From the NCBI RefSeq assembly GCF_003143855.1, contig NZ_QFRK01000063.1, forward strand, positions 1 through 36,282: a DNA stretch of 36,282 bases. Direction: 5' to 3'. Below the pieces are notes generated by a model that saw nothing but the letters and a program-made list of their open reading frames with translations, was not told where the DNA came from and ran no database searches. The DNA comes from Streptomyces sp. NWU339 (GTDB lineage: Bacteria; Actinomycetota; Actinomycetes; Streptomycetales; Streptomycetaceae). Shown here one piece after another: positions 7,928-14,627 of the stretch; positions within the stretch are counted from its first letter, which is position 1, and each line of letters opens with the position of its first letter. The translations under genes were made by a program, and so were the position numbers.

Positions 7928-8665
7928 TTATCGACGCAGGGGCCAGGCAGTGGCCGCCTGGTCGGGGTGCTCGACCGCGTGGCGGGCGCAGGCGTCGGTG
8001 AGGTACTCCAGCAGGCTCAGCGGGTCGGGCAGCGGATGCTCCGGACCGCGTACCCAGTGCACCGACCGGTTGTCGTCACCGGGCAGCCGCGCGGGCGGTA
8101 CCAGGACGTAGGAGCCGCGGCAGTGCCAGCGCAGGCCGGGGTGCTCGTCCATGGTCTCGGGGTGGCAGTCCAGCTCGCACGGCCACCACTCGTCCTCGTC
8201 CTCGGGGGTGCCCCGGGTGAGGGTGAAGAACAGTATGCGGCCGTCGTCGCTCTCCGCGACGGGCCCAACCTCGACCCCGGCCGCCAGCAGGCGTTCCAAC
8301 GCCTCGCGACCGGCGTTCAGGGGCACGTCGAGTACGTCGTGCACCATGCCGGTCGCGGTGATGAAGTTGGCCTGCGGCTGGTGGCGGGCCCAGCGCTCGA
8401 TCTGGGCGCGGTCGGTGGTGGACTGCGTCTGCCAGGCGAACGAGACCGGGTGCCGGGCGGGGGTGGGACAGCCGACGCGGTCGCACGAACATCGGTATCC
8501 GGCAGCGGGGTGGGCGGCGGGCGCGAGCGGCAGTCCCGCCTCGGCGGCGGCGAGCAGCAGTTCCTCACGGCCGCCTTCGTCGACGGCCGGTTCCGGGCGG
8601 CGGCCGCGCAGCCACCGGGAGAGTTTGCCCTGCCTGCCGGTCCTGCCGCCGAACTCCGCGCTCAT
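7928..8665 (-). CDS. Bifunctional primase/polymerase (PrimPol) N-terminal-domain protein
   Basis: A 245-residue protein resembling the Prim-Pol domain proteins widespread in Streptomyces. Visible marks are the N-terminal AAEAGLPLAPAAHP segment, the cysteine pair and GCPTPARHPVSFAWQTQSTTD (an element shared with archaeo-eukaryotic primase-like PrimPol proteins), and ANFITATGMVHDVLDVP, the position where active PrimPols have their acidic metal ligands. Here the segment reads D-V-L-D-V-P, and no helicase domain follows, so true polymerase activity is doubtful. The protein is Trp- and Cys-rich in the middle. ATG 8665 is preceded by GAGGAG. No phage or plasmid replication gene is nearby, so it is probably a host chromosomal protein of unproven role. 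Confidence 0.78.
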   Translation of the reverse strand: MSAEFGGRTGRQGKLSRWLRGRRPEPAVDEGGREELLLAAAEAGLPLAPAAHPAAGYRCSCDRVGCPTPARHPVSFAWQTQSTTDRAQIERWARHQPQANFITATGMVHDVLDVPLNAGREALERLLAAGVEVGPVAESDDGRILFFTLTRGTPEDEDEWWPCELDCHPETMDEHPGLRWHCRGSYVLVPPARLPGDDNRSVHWVRGPEHPLPDPLSLLEYLTDACARHAVEHPDQAATAWPLRR

Positions 8666-8832
8666 CTAACTCCTCGCCTCGCCGTCGTGCCCCTCAGCAT
8701 GCCCTATGGTCCCACCATCGTGCGCATCGGGGGGCCGGAGCCCACAATAGGCGCACCTGGGACAAGCGGTGCACGGACCGGACGAGGGGCGCCCCGGGGG
8801 GCGAAAGGTACACCCCGGGGGTACGCCGGTGC

Positions 8833-8863
8833 GACCGGGGAGGCGTCGCGGACGCCCCCGGTC
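8833..8863 (-). terminator. Hairpin terminator of the tetR gene
   Basis: Arms 8833-8847 and 8851-8863 pair (GACCGGGG...CCCCGGTC plus GCGTC/GACGC with a 2-nt bulge) around a 3-nt loop. The structure overlaps the TetR stop codon at 8862-8864. The remainder of 8666-8832 is the upstream region of the PrimPol gene; it contains only an imperfect palindrome, GTACACCCC/GGGGGTAC, near 8808-8824. Confidence 0.6.
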
Positions 8864-9497
8864 AGCGGGGGGCGAGGCCGTACAGGGCGTAGTCGACGAG
8901 GGTGTCGGTGTACTCGTGGGTGATCGGTCCCGTGTACTGCAGCCAGCGCTGGGCGAGCGGGGAGACGAAGAGTTCCAGGGCGATGCGCGGGTCGATGCCG
9001 GGGCGGACCTCTCCGGCCTCCTGCGCGGAGCGCAGCCGGTCGACGTACAGCTGGAGCGACGGCTCCAGCAACTGGGCGACGAACCTCCGGCCGAGCTCCT
9101 CGTTGACGACGCCCTCGGCGGCCAGCGCGCGGGACGGCGCCTCGAACGCCGGGTCGCGCAGTTCGTCGACCGTGGCCCGCAGGACGAGTTTGAGGTCGGC
9201 GGCGAGGTCCCCGGTGTCCGGGATCACGTACTTCCCGCCGCCCTCCGGCTCCTGTCCGGCGGTGCGGGCGGCCTGTTCGCTCAGGTCGAGGAACGCCTCC
9301 AACAGGACGTCCGCCTTCGACGGCCACCACCGGTAGATCGTCTGCTTGCCGACGCCGGCGCGGGCGGCGATGCCCTCGATGGTGGTCTTCGGGTAGCCGA
9401 CCTCCACGACCAGGGCGATGGCCGCGTCGTAGATGGCACGGCGGGAGCGCTCACTGCGGCGGGTGGAGTCGGGGGGTGCGGGGTTGTTCGTGGCCAT
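8862..9497 (-). CDS. TetR/AcrR family transcriptional regulator
   Basis: A 211-residue repressor. Residues about 17-62 are the TetR DNA-binding domain: SRRAIYDAAIALVVEVGY then TTIEGIAARAGVGKQTIYRW, the canonical helix-turn-helix, followed by WPSKADVLLEAF. The C-terminal 140 residues form the ligand/dimer domain (TetR_C_11-like, with LRSAQEAGEVRPGIDP). ATG 9497 is preceded at 6 nt by TAAATT (complement of 9504-9509), so its mRNA may be leaderless. Two copies of AGACGnnnCGTCT lie upstream (9521-9533, 9561-9573), one in its own promoter, so it probably represses itself and the divergent DUF6243 gene. The ligand is unknown and no efflux pump adjoins it. Confidence 0.92.
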   Translation of the reverse strand: MATNNPAPPDSTRRSERSRRAIYDAAIALVVEVGYPKTTIEGIAARAGVGKQTIYRWWPSKADVLLEAFLDLSEQAARTAGQEPEGGGKYVIPDTGDLAADLKLVLRATVDELRDPAFEAPSRALAAEGVVNEELGRRFVAQLLEPSLQLYVDRLRSAQEAGEVRPGIDPRIALELFVSPLAQRWLQYTGPITHEYTDTLVDYALYGLAPR

Positions 9498-9503
9498 GGG
9501 TCG

Positions 9504-9575
9504 AATTTATCAGGTTGACAAGACGCCGCGTCTCGCCTGACAGTGAGGGAGACCGGACCGAGACGATACGTCTCG
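9504..9575. promoter_or_regulatory. TetR twin operators in the divergent promoter region
   Basis: AGACGCCGCGTCT (9521-9533) and CGAGACGATACGTCTCG (9559-9575) share the palindrome AGACG-N3-CGTCT with centres 40 bp apart, about four helical turns. The first covers the -35 region of the tetR promoter and lies directly behind a consensus TTGACA (9515-9520) pointing toward the DUF6243 gene. The repeats are exact; assigning them to this TetR is inference from position. Confidence 0.75.
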
Positions 9576-9617
9576 TCACCTGCGTCCGCAGAGGGCGCTC
9601 ACCGGAAGGAGACCACC

Positions 9618-9854
9618 ATGTCCCGAGGCGGAGCCGGAAACATGCTGGGCGTCGGCGGCACCCGGAAGCACCTCGGCCGCGAGGCCCTGCGCGGCGGGGG
9701 ACGCGACGGACGCGTCGGGGGCGGCCTCGACCCCCGGGCCCGGAAACGCGAGCTGCTGCGCAAGCTCCAGGAGCAACGGAAGGAGCAGCAGAGGCAGCAG
9801 GAACAGCGGGAGGACCGGGACGGAGGGGACGCCGGGCGGGAAAGCCGGCCCTAG
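9618..9854 (+). CDS. DUF6243 family small protein
   Basis: A 78-residue basic protein. Residues 1-37 (SRGGAGNMLGVGGTRKHLGR, then a Gly/Arg segment) match the conserved start of the DUF6243 small proteins of Streptomyces; residues 38-78 are a charged, Gln/Glu/Arg-rich helix (RKLQEQRKEQQRQQEQ) likely to form a coiled coil. Function is not known. ATG 9618 has GGAAGGAGA 6 nt upstream. The gene is divergent from tetR and downstream of both TetR operators. Its TAG stop is the insertion point of the IS element: the CTAG at 9851-9854 is shared with the duplicated target, so the reading frame is intact despite the insertion. Confidence 0.82.
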   Translation: MSRGGAGNMLGVGGTRKHLGREALRGGGRDGRVGGGLDPRARKRELLRKLQEQRKEQQRQQEQREDRDGGDAGRESRP

Positions 9855-9876
9855 GGCGTGTACGGAGTCGTGATCA
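9854..9876 (+). repeat. IS left terminal inverted repeat
   Basis: 23 bp, exact inverse of 10908-10930. Confidence 0.92.
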
Positions 9877-9897
9877 CTGGGCTGGTAGAACACTCGT

Positions 9898-10910
9898 GTG
9901 GCGAGACGCGAGCTGAGTGATGACGAGTGGGCGCTGGTCGAGCCGTTGCTGCCGATCGGCGCCTACGGTCCCTATCCGCATCGACTGCGGGACCAACTCG
10001 AAGGCGTGATCTGGAAGTTCCGGTCGGGCGGCCAGTGGCGGGAGATGCCGACCGAGTTCGGCCCGTGGTCGACGGTGTACGACCGCTTCCGGCAGTGGCG
10101 TGACGCCGGGGTGTTCCAGGCCCTGATGGACGCGATGATCGCGGAAGCCGCCCGACGGGGTCAGGTGGATCTCTCGCTGGTCAGCATCGACTCGACCACG
10201 GCCCGGGCCCATCACGACGCGGCGGGCATGGTCGTCGACGAGAAGGTCCTGGCCGCGCTGGAGAAGGCGGTGGCGGAGGAAAAAGGGGCCGCAGCGGGGC
10301 GCAAAAGGATCAGGAAGGTGCAGAGCCGGCAGACGGGGCAGACGGAGCCAGGGGCCTGACCCATGCCGAGCGGCGGCAGCGCCGCCGACGGCTCCGGGCC
10401 CGTCTGAAGGTCGCCGCGCTGGGGCGTTCCCGCGGCGGGCTGACCAGCAAGGTCCACGTCGCGGCCGAACGGCGCTGTCGGTCGCTGTCCTTCGTCCTCA
10501 CGCCCGGGCAGGCCGCGGACAGCCCGCAGTTCGTTCCCGTCCTGGGCAAGGTCAGGGTGCCCGGTCCGGTGGGCCGTCCGCGCACCCGTCCCGACGCGGT
10601 CGCCGGCGATAAGGCGTACTCTTCCCGTGCCAACCGTGCCCACCTGCGCCAACGAGGGATCAAGGCGGTCATCCCGGAGAAGAAGGACCAGGCGGCGAAC
10701 CGCAGGAAGAAGGGCCGCCGGGGCGGACGGCCCGTCACCTGCGACGCGGAGCTCTACCGGGACCGCAACACCGTTGAACGCCTGATCAACAAGCTGAAGG
10801 CGTGGCGCGGGATCGCCGCCCGCTACGACAAGACCCCCGAGAGCTACCTCGCCGGACTCCACCTGCGTGGAGCCGTCATCTGGATCCGCAGCCTTCAACC
10901 AGCACCATGA
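9898..10910 (+). CDS. IS5-family DDE transposase, two frames joined by -1 frameshift
   Basis: The first frame (GTG 9898 to stop 10357-10359) gives the N-terminal DUF4096-like DNA-binding region (LSDDEWALVEPLLP, WKFRSGGQWREMP, YDRFRQWRDAGVFQ) and the first catalytic aspartate in SIDSTTARAHHDA. The second frame, open without stops from before 10290, carries GRSRGGLTSKVHV, the second aspartate in AGDKAYSSRANR and the glutamate in RNTVERLINKLKAWR. Moving one base back anywhere in the overlap (about 10278-10355) fuses them, the direction used by programmed frameshifting in this group. Purine runs at 10279-10288 (GAAAAAGGGG) and 10302-10307 are candidate slippery sites. The fused product is about 337 residues, normal for the family, and all three DDE residues are present. 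Confidence 0.88.
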
Positions 10911-10930
10911 TCACGACTCCGTACACGCCC
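10908..10930 (-). repeat. IS right terminal inverted repeat
   Basis: 23 bp, exact inverse of 9854-9876; its outermost base is also the first base of the CTA that encodes the neighbour's stop codon. Confidence 0.92.
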
Positions 10931-11958
10931 TAGCTCCCGCCGTCAGTTCCGTCGTCGCCGGCCGCCGGCGGCCAGGGGGCGCCCCAGGACGTGTCCCTCG
11001 CCGCCCGGTACAGGTCGCCGTGGCGCTTGGTCACGGTGGTGCGGCTCAGGGCCGGGTCCCTCTCGCAGAGGTCGAGGAGGACCTGGCCCTTGCGGATCTG
11101 CGGCTTGCGGACGACGCGGGCGGCGGCCGGGGCGGCGGGCAGGCGGGTGGCGGCGACGTAGCTGAACTTCTCGTCCTCGTAGGGCAGGGAGCCCCCCTTG
11201 ACCTGGCGGTGCAGTGAGGAACGGCTGACCCGGGCCGCGAAGTGGCACCAGTCCGTGCCGGGGACGATGGGGCAGGCGAGGCTGTGCGGGCAGGGGGCGG
11301 CGACCCGGAAGCCGGCCGACACCAGCCGGGCGCGGGCCTCGATGACCCGGGTGTAGCCGTCGGGGGTGCCGGGTTCGACGATCACGACGGCCTGCGCGGC
11401 GCCGGCGGCGGCGTCGACGAGGGCGGCGCGGTCGGCGGCGGTCAGTTCGTTGAGGACGTAGGAGACGGTGACGAGGTCGGTGCGCTCGAGGGTGAGCTCC
11501 GTGCCGATGCGGGAGCGGTGCCAGCGGACGTCCTTGAGGGCGGGGTTCGCGACGGCGAGTTCCCGGCCGAGGGCGAGTGCGGGTTCGGCCCAGTCGAGGA
11601 CGGTCACCGGCCGCTCCCCGTCCCAGGTGGCGCTCACCGCCCAGGCGGCGGCGCCGGTGCCGCCGCCGATGTCGACGTGGTCGCCGGGCGTCCACCCGGG
11701 CACGGCGTCCGCGAACGCCGCCAGCGCCGACCGTACGGCCTCGAACGTGGCCGGCATGCGGTACGCGGCGTAGGCGGCGACGTCCGCGCGGTCCCGCAGG
11801 ATGGGCGCCCCGGTCGGGGTGGCGCCCCGGTAGGTGGCGATCAGCCGCTCGACGGCCTGCGCGGCCCGCCGCGGCGGGAGCCCGTCGAGCAGTCCGGCGA
11901 GCGCGCCGCGCAGGACGTCAGCGGGAGAGACGGGAGAGGCGGCAGCGGGGTCGTTCAC
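10930..11958 (-). CDS. Rsm22-like methyltransferase family protein (ribosomal small subunit)
   Basis: A 342-residue protein of the Rsm22 family, class I SAM-dependent methyltransferase-like proteins linked to small-subunit ribosome assembly in mitochondria; bacterial members are little studied. The SAM-binding loop HVDIGGGTGAAAWA is at about 93-106, with VTVLDWAEPAL as the acidic strand. CPHSLACPI and DWCHF supply three closely spaced cysteines that in the family take part in an iron-sulfur or metal site. The C-terminal part (KPQIRKGQVLLDLCERD) is typical. Start GTG 11958: no good ribosome site, but TAGAAT lies 6 nt upstream, implying a leaderless mRNA. The TAG stop is formed inside the IS target CTAG, so the gene is complete. 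Confidence 0.85.
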   Translation of the reverse strand: MNDPAAASPVSPADVLRGALAGLLDGLPPRRAAQAVERLIATYRGATPTGAPILRDRADVAAYAAYRMPATFEAVRSALAAFADAVPGWTPGDHVDIGGGTGAAAWAVSATWDGERPVTVLDWAEPALALGRELAVANPALKDVRWHRSRIGTELTLERTDLVTVSYVLNELTAADRAALVDAAAGAAQAVVIVEPGTPDGYTRVIEARARLVSAGFRVAAPCPHSLACPIVPGTDWCHFAARVSRSSLHRQVKGGSLPYEDEKFSYVAATRLPAAPAAARVVRKPQIRKGQVLLDLCERDPALSRTTVTKRHGDLYRAARDTSWGAPWPPAAGDDGTDGGS

Positions 11959-11964
11959 CTGGAA

Positions 11965-11970
11965 ATTCTA
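11965..11970 (-). promoter_or_regulatory. Candidate -10 for a leaderless Rsm22-like transcript
   Basis: TAGAAT on the minus strand, 6 nt before the GTG start, which would place the transcription start at or near the start codon. No strong -35 is seen; the region overlaps the end of the upstream serine hydrolase gene. Confidence 0.4.
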
Positions 11971-11992
11971 TGGCGCGGGCCGACGGCCGGAT

Positions 11993-13126
11993 TCACCTCC
12001 CCCGGACCGCGCGGGCCACCCGCGTGGCCGCACGCGCGCGGGGGCCGTTGGCCGGGGCCGGGGGGCGGCGGGGGTGGACCGTGTTGGCGAGCAGGACGAG
12101 GTAGGTACCCGTGGCGCGGTCGAGGACCAGGGACGTGCCCGTGAAGCCGGTGTGGCCGGCCGCTCCGCGGCCCGCGAGCTCCCCCATGAACCACGGCTGG
12201 TCCACGGCGAAGCCCAGGCCCGGCGGGGCGAGGAGCAGGTCCACGAAGTCGGGGCCGAGGATGCGGGCGGGGCCGTGGGCGCCGCCCGCCAGCAGGGCAC
12301 GGCAGAAGACCGCCAGGTCGCGGCCGGTGGAGAAGAGGCCGGCGTGGCCCGCGACCCCGCCGAGCGCCCAGGCGTTCTCGTCGTGCACCTCGCCGCGCAG
12401 CATCCCCCGGTCCGCCTTGGCCCACGGCCGCCGCTGGTCCTCGGTGGCCGCCGCGCCCGGACACGGGCCGAAGTCCGTGGCGGTCATGCCGAGCGGCCGG
12501 GTGATGCCGTCGTGGACGAGCGTGTCGAGCGTGCGGCCGGTGAGGCGCTCCAGGACGTGCTGGAGCAGCAGCATGTTCAGGTCGGAGTAGCGGTACGCGC
12601 CGGGCGCCGCGACCGGCCGCTCGGCACGCAGCAGGGCGAGCCGTTCCGCGTCGTCGGCGCAGTCGTACAGGGGGAGTTCGGGGCGCAGCCCGGAGGTGTG
12701 GGTGAGCAGGTGCCGGACGGTGATGCCGTGCCGGACGGCCGCGGGGAAGTCCGGCAGGTACGCGCCCACGCGGGCGTCGATGCCCAGGGTGCCCCGCTCG
12801 ATCTGCTGCACGGCGGCCACCGAGGTGAACAGTTTGGTCAGGGACGCCAGGTCGAAGGGGGTGTCCACGGCCATCGGCACCCGGTCGTCCGGCGGCAGTT
12901 CCACCGCGGTGCCCGTGTGCTCGTCGTACGCCGCGTAGCGCACGGCCCAGCCCGCCGCCTCCTGCACGGCGAGCACCGGGCCGCGGCCGACGGCCACGAC
13001 GGCGCCCGCCGCCCAGGGGCGTTCCCCGGTGGTGCCGTCGTGCACCTCGCGGACGAGGGCCCGGAGTTCGCGGGGGTCGAGCCCGGCCCGTTCGGGGGTG
13101 CCGTGGCGCAGTCTCGGGGCGCTCAG
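11993..13126 (-). CDS. Serine hydrolase (beta-lactamase family), likely CTG start
   Basis: A class C beta-lactamase-fold hydrolase without a signal peptide. SLTK (S95-K98 with the start used here) is the catalytic pair, YSD near 180 is the second box and GHTGFTG the third. Family similarity (PRLRHGTPERAGLDPRELRA) extends upstream of the first standard start, GTG 13045. The frame is closed by TGA just 5' of a CTG at 13124-13126, which overlaps the stop codon of the upstream exporter gene and has GGAGG about 10 nt before it. CTG is therefore the best start (377 residues; 350 from GTG). The gene is translationally coupled to the exporter. The substrate is unknown; cytoplasmic location suggests peptide or ester turnover. 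Confidence 0.85.
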   Translation of the reverse strand: MSAPRLRHGTPERAGLDPRELRALVREVHDGTTGERPWAAGAVVAVGRGPVLAVQEAAGWAVRYAAYDEHTGTAVELPPDDRVPMAVDTPFDLASLTKLFTSVAAVQQIERGTLGIDARVGAYLPDFPAAVRHGITVRHLLTHTSGLRPELPLYDCADDAERLALLRAERPVAAPGAYRYSDLNMLLLQHVLERLTGRTLDTLVHDGITRPLGMTATDFGPCPGAAATEDQRRPWAKADRGMLRGEVHDENAWALGGVAGHAGLFSTGRDLAVFCRALLAGGAHGPARILGPDFVDLLLAPPGLGFAVDQPWFMGELAGRGAAGHTGFTGTSLVLDRATGTYLVLLANTVHPRRPPAPANGPRARAATRVARAVRGR

Positions 13127-14487
13127 AAGCCCTCACCCTCCGCACTCGCCCGCCCCCTCCAGGGGCGGCACAGGCCCGTGAAGCAGGCCAGCGCCGCCAG
13201 GGCGGCGGTCAGCTGGACGACGGCCATCGGGACGGCGGTGTCCTCCCCGGCGATCCCGACCAGCGGGGAGGCGATCGCGCCGACGAGGAAGGACGCCGTG
13301 CCGAGCAGGGCCGAGGCGGCACCGGCGGCCTGCCGGGTGCGCATCAGGGCGAGGGTCTGGGTGTTGGGCATGGTGATGCCCATCGCGGACATCAGCACGA
13401 ACAGCGCGGCGGCCACGGGCACCAGCCCGACCTCGCCGAACACGCCGAGCGACATCAGCAGCAGCGCGACCGCGGCGACGACCACGACGCAGAGCCCGAA
13501 ACCGAGCACCCGGTCCAGCCGGACCCGGCCGACCAGCACCTTGCCGTTGATCTGCCCCACGATCATCAGACCGATCGAGTTGAGCCCGAACAGCAGGCTG
13601 AACGTCTGCGGGGAGGCCCCGTAGATCTCCTGGACGACGAACGGGGAGGCCGCGACATAGGCGAAGAGGGAGGCGAAGGCGAATCCGCCGGTGAGCATGT
13701 AGCCGGCGAAGACCCGGTCGGCGAGCAGCCGGCGCATCGCGTCGAGGGCCGCGCCGACGCCGCCGCCGTGGCGGTCGGCGGGGGCCAGCGTCTCCGGCAG
13801 CTTCGCCCAGACCAGGGCCGCCAGCAACACCCCCAGGACGGCGAGGACGACGAACACGCCCCGCCAGTCCGTCACCCGCAGGATCTGCCCGCCGATGAGC
13901 GGTGCCATGATCGGCGCCAGGCCGGAGATCAGCATGAGGTTCGAGAAGAAGCGGGCCATGGCCACGCCGTCGTACAGGTCGCGGACCACCGCCCGCGCGA
14001 TGACGATGGCGGCCGCGCCCGCCAGGCCCTGCAGCAGCCGGAAGGCGACGAGGAGTCCGACGGTCGGCGCGAACGCGCACAGCACGGTGGCGACGACGTA
14101 GACCGCGAGGCCGATGAGCAGCGGGCGGCGGCGTCCCCACCGGTCGCTCATCGGCCCGACCACCAGCTGCCCGAGCGCCATGCCGGCCAGACAGGTGGTG
14201 AGCGTGAGCTGGACGGTGGCGGCGGGCGCGTGCAGGGACCGGGTGACCTCCGGGAGGGCGGGGAGGTACATGTCCATCGCCAGTGGGGGCGTGGCGGTCA
14301 GACCGCCCAGGAGGAAGGTCACCAGCAGGCCGGTGCGGCCGGCGGTCCCGCGGAGCGGCGGCGCCGCGCTCGCCGTCGGGTGCGTCGTCGGACGCGCCGC
14401 CGGGTGCGTCGTCGATTCTTCCGTTGAGTCCGTTTGTGCCGTCGAGTTCGCCGTCGGATCCGATATGGACGCCCCGCCCTCGGGCAT
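13123..14487 (-). CDS. Bcr/CflA-type multidrug efflux MFS transporter
   Basis: A 454-residue, 12-TM drug:proton antiporter. Residues 1-45 are a Thr/Ala/Pro-rich hydrophilic tail; TM1 begins with GLLVTFLLGGLTATPPLAMDMYLPALPE, the Bcr/CflA TM1 signature, followed by GQLVVGPMSDRWGRRRPLL (motif A) and RLLQGLAGAAAIVIARAVVRD (motif C region). Expected role: export of small toxic compounds across the cell membrane. ATG 14487 is preferred over ATG 14511 because GGGAGGGG precedes it by 5 nt. The stop overlaps the start of the serine hydrolase, so the two form an operon and could act on the same compound (inference). Confidence 0.9.
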   Translation of the reverse strand: MPEGGASISDPTANSTAQTDSTEESTTHPAARPTTHPTASAAPPLRGTAGRTGLLVTFLLGGLTATPPLAMDMYLPALPEVTRSLHAPAATVQLTLTTCLAGMALGQLVVGPMSDRWGRRRPLLIGLAVYVVATVLCAFAPTVGLLVAFRLLQGLAGAAAIVIARAVVRDLYDGVAMARFFSNLMLISGLAPIMAPLIGGQILRVTDWRGVFVVLAVLGVLLAALVWAKLPETLAPADRHGGGVGAALDAMRRLLADRVFAGYMLTGGFAFASLFAYVAASPFVVQEIYGASPQTFSLLFGLNSIGLMIVGQINGKVLVGRVRLDRVLGFGLCVVVVAAVALLLMSLGVFGEVGLVPVAAALFVLMSAMGITMPNTQTLALMRTRQAAGAASALLGTASFLVGAIASPLVGIAGEDTAVPMAVVQLTAALAALACFTGLCRPWRGRASAEGEGF

Positions 14488-14562
14488 GTGACCCCTCCCT
14501 TTTCGCGTCATAGGCTCCCTATGCTCTCAGCTCGGACGGAGTGCTCGGCGTCGACGACGATG

Positions 14563-14582
14563 CCATGGGAGCGCTTCCATGG
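14563..14582. promoter_or_regulatory. CebR-like LacI-family operator
   Basis: CCATGGGAGCGCTTCCATGG is a 20-bp palindrome with a single mismatch. Its core TGGGAGCGCTTCCA differs by one base from TGGGAGCGCTCCCA, the operator of the Streptomyces cellobiose repressor CebR. It lies 46 bp before the Gfo/Idh/MocA start and 76 bp upstream of the divergent exporter. The match is seen; binding by CebR or a paralogue is inference. Confidence 0.65.
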
Positions 14583-14627
14583 ATTTCCGCGGCCGAGGTG
14601 CCGACGACACGGGCAGGGGTGGGACGG

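Larger units (their letters stand above)
9854..10930 (+). mobile_element. Complete IS5-family insertion sequence (IS427-like layout)
   Basis: About 1.08 kb, bounded by perfect 23-bp terminal inverted repeats (9854-9876 and 10908-10930, starting GGGCGTGTACGGAGTCGTGA), with an imperfect continuation inward (CTGG/CCAG). Both ends are flanked by CTAG or TA depending on how the boundary is drawn (9851-9854 and 10930-10933), consistent with a 2-4 bp target duplication. The transposase is split into two frames that join by -1. Element and target both look intact, suggesting recent insertion. Confidence 0.9.

Noticed and set aside
11955..13145. 396-codon minus-strand frame over the second serine hydrolase
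   Set aside because: Arg/Pro-rich out-of-frame translation of the real hydrolase gene.
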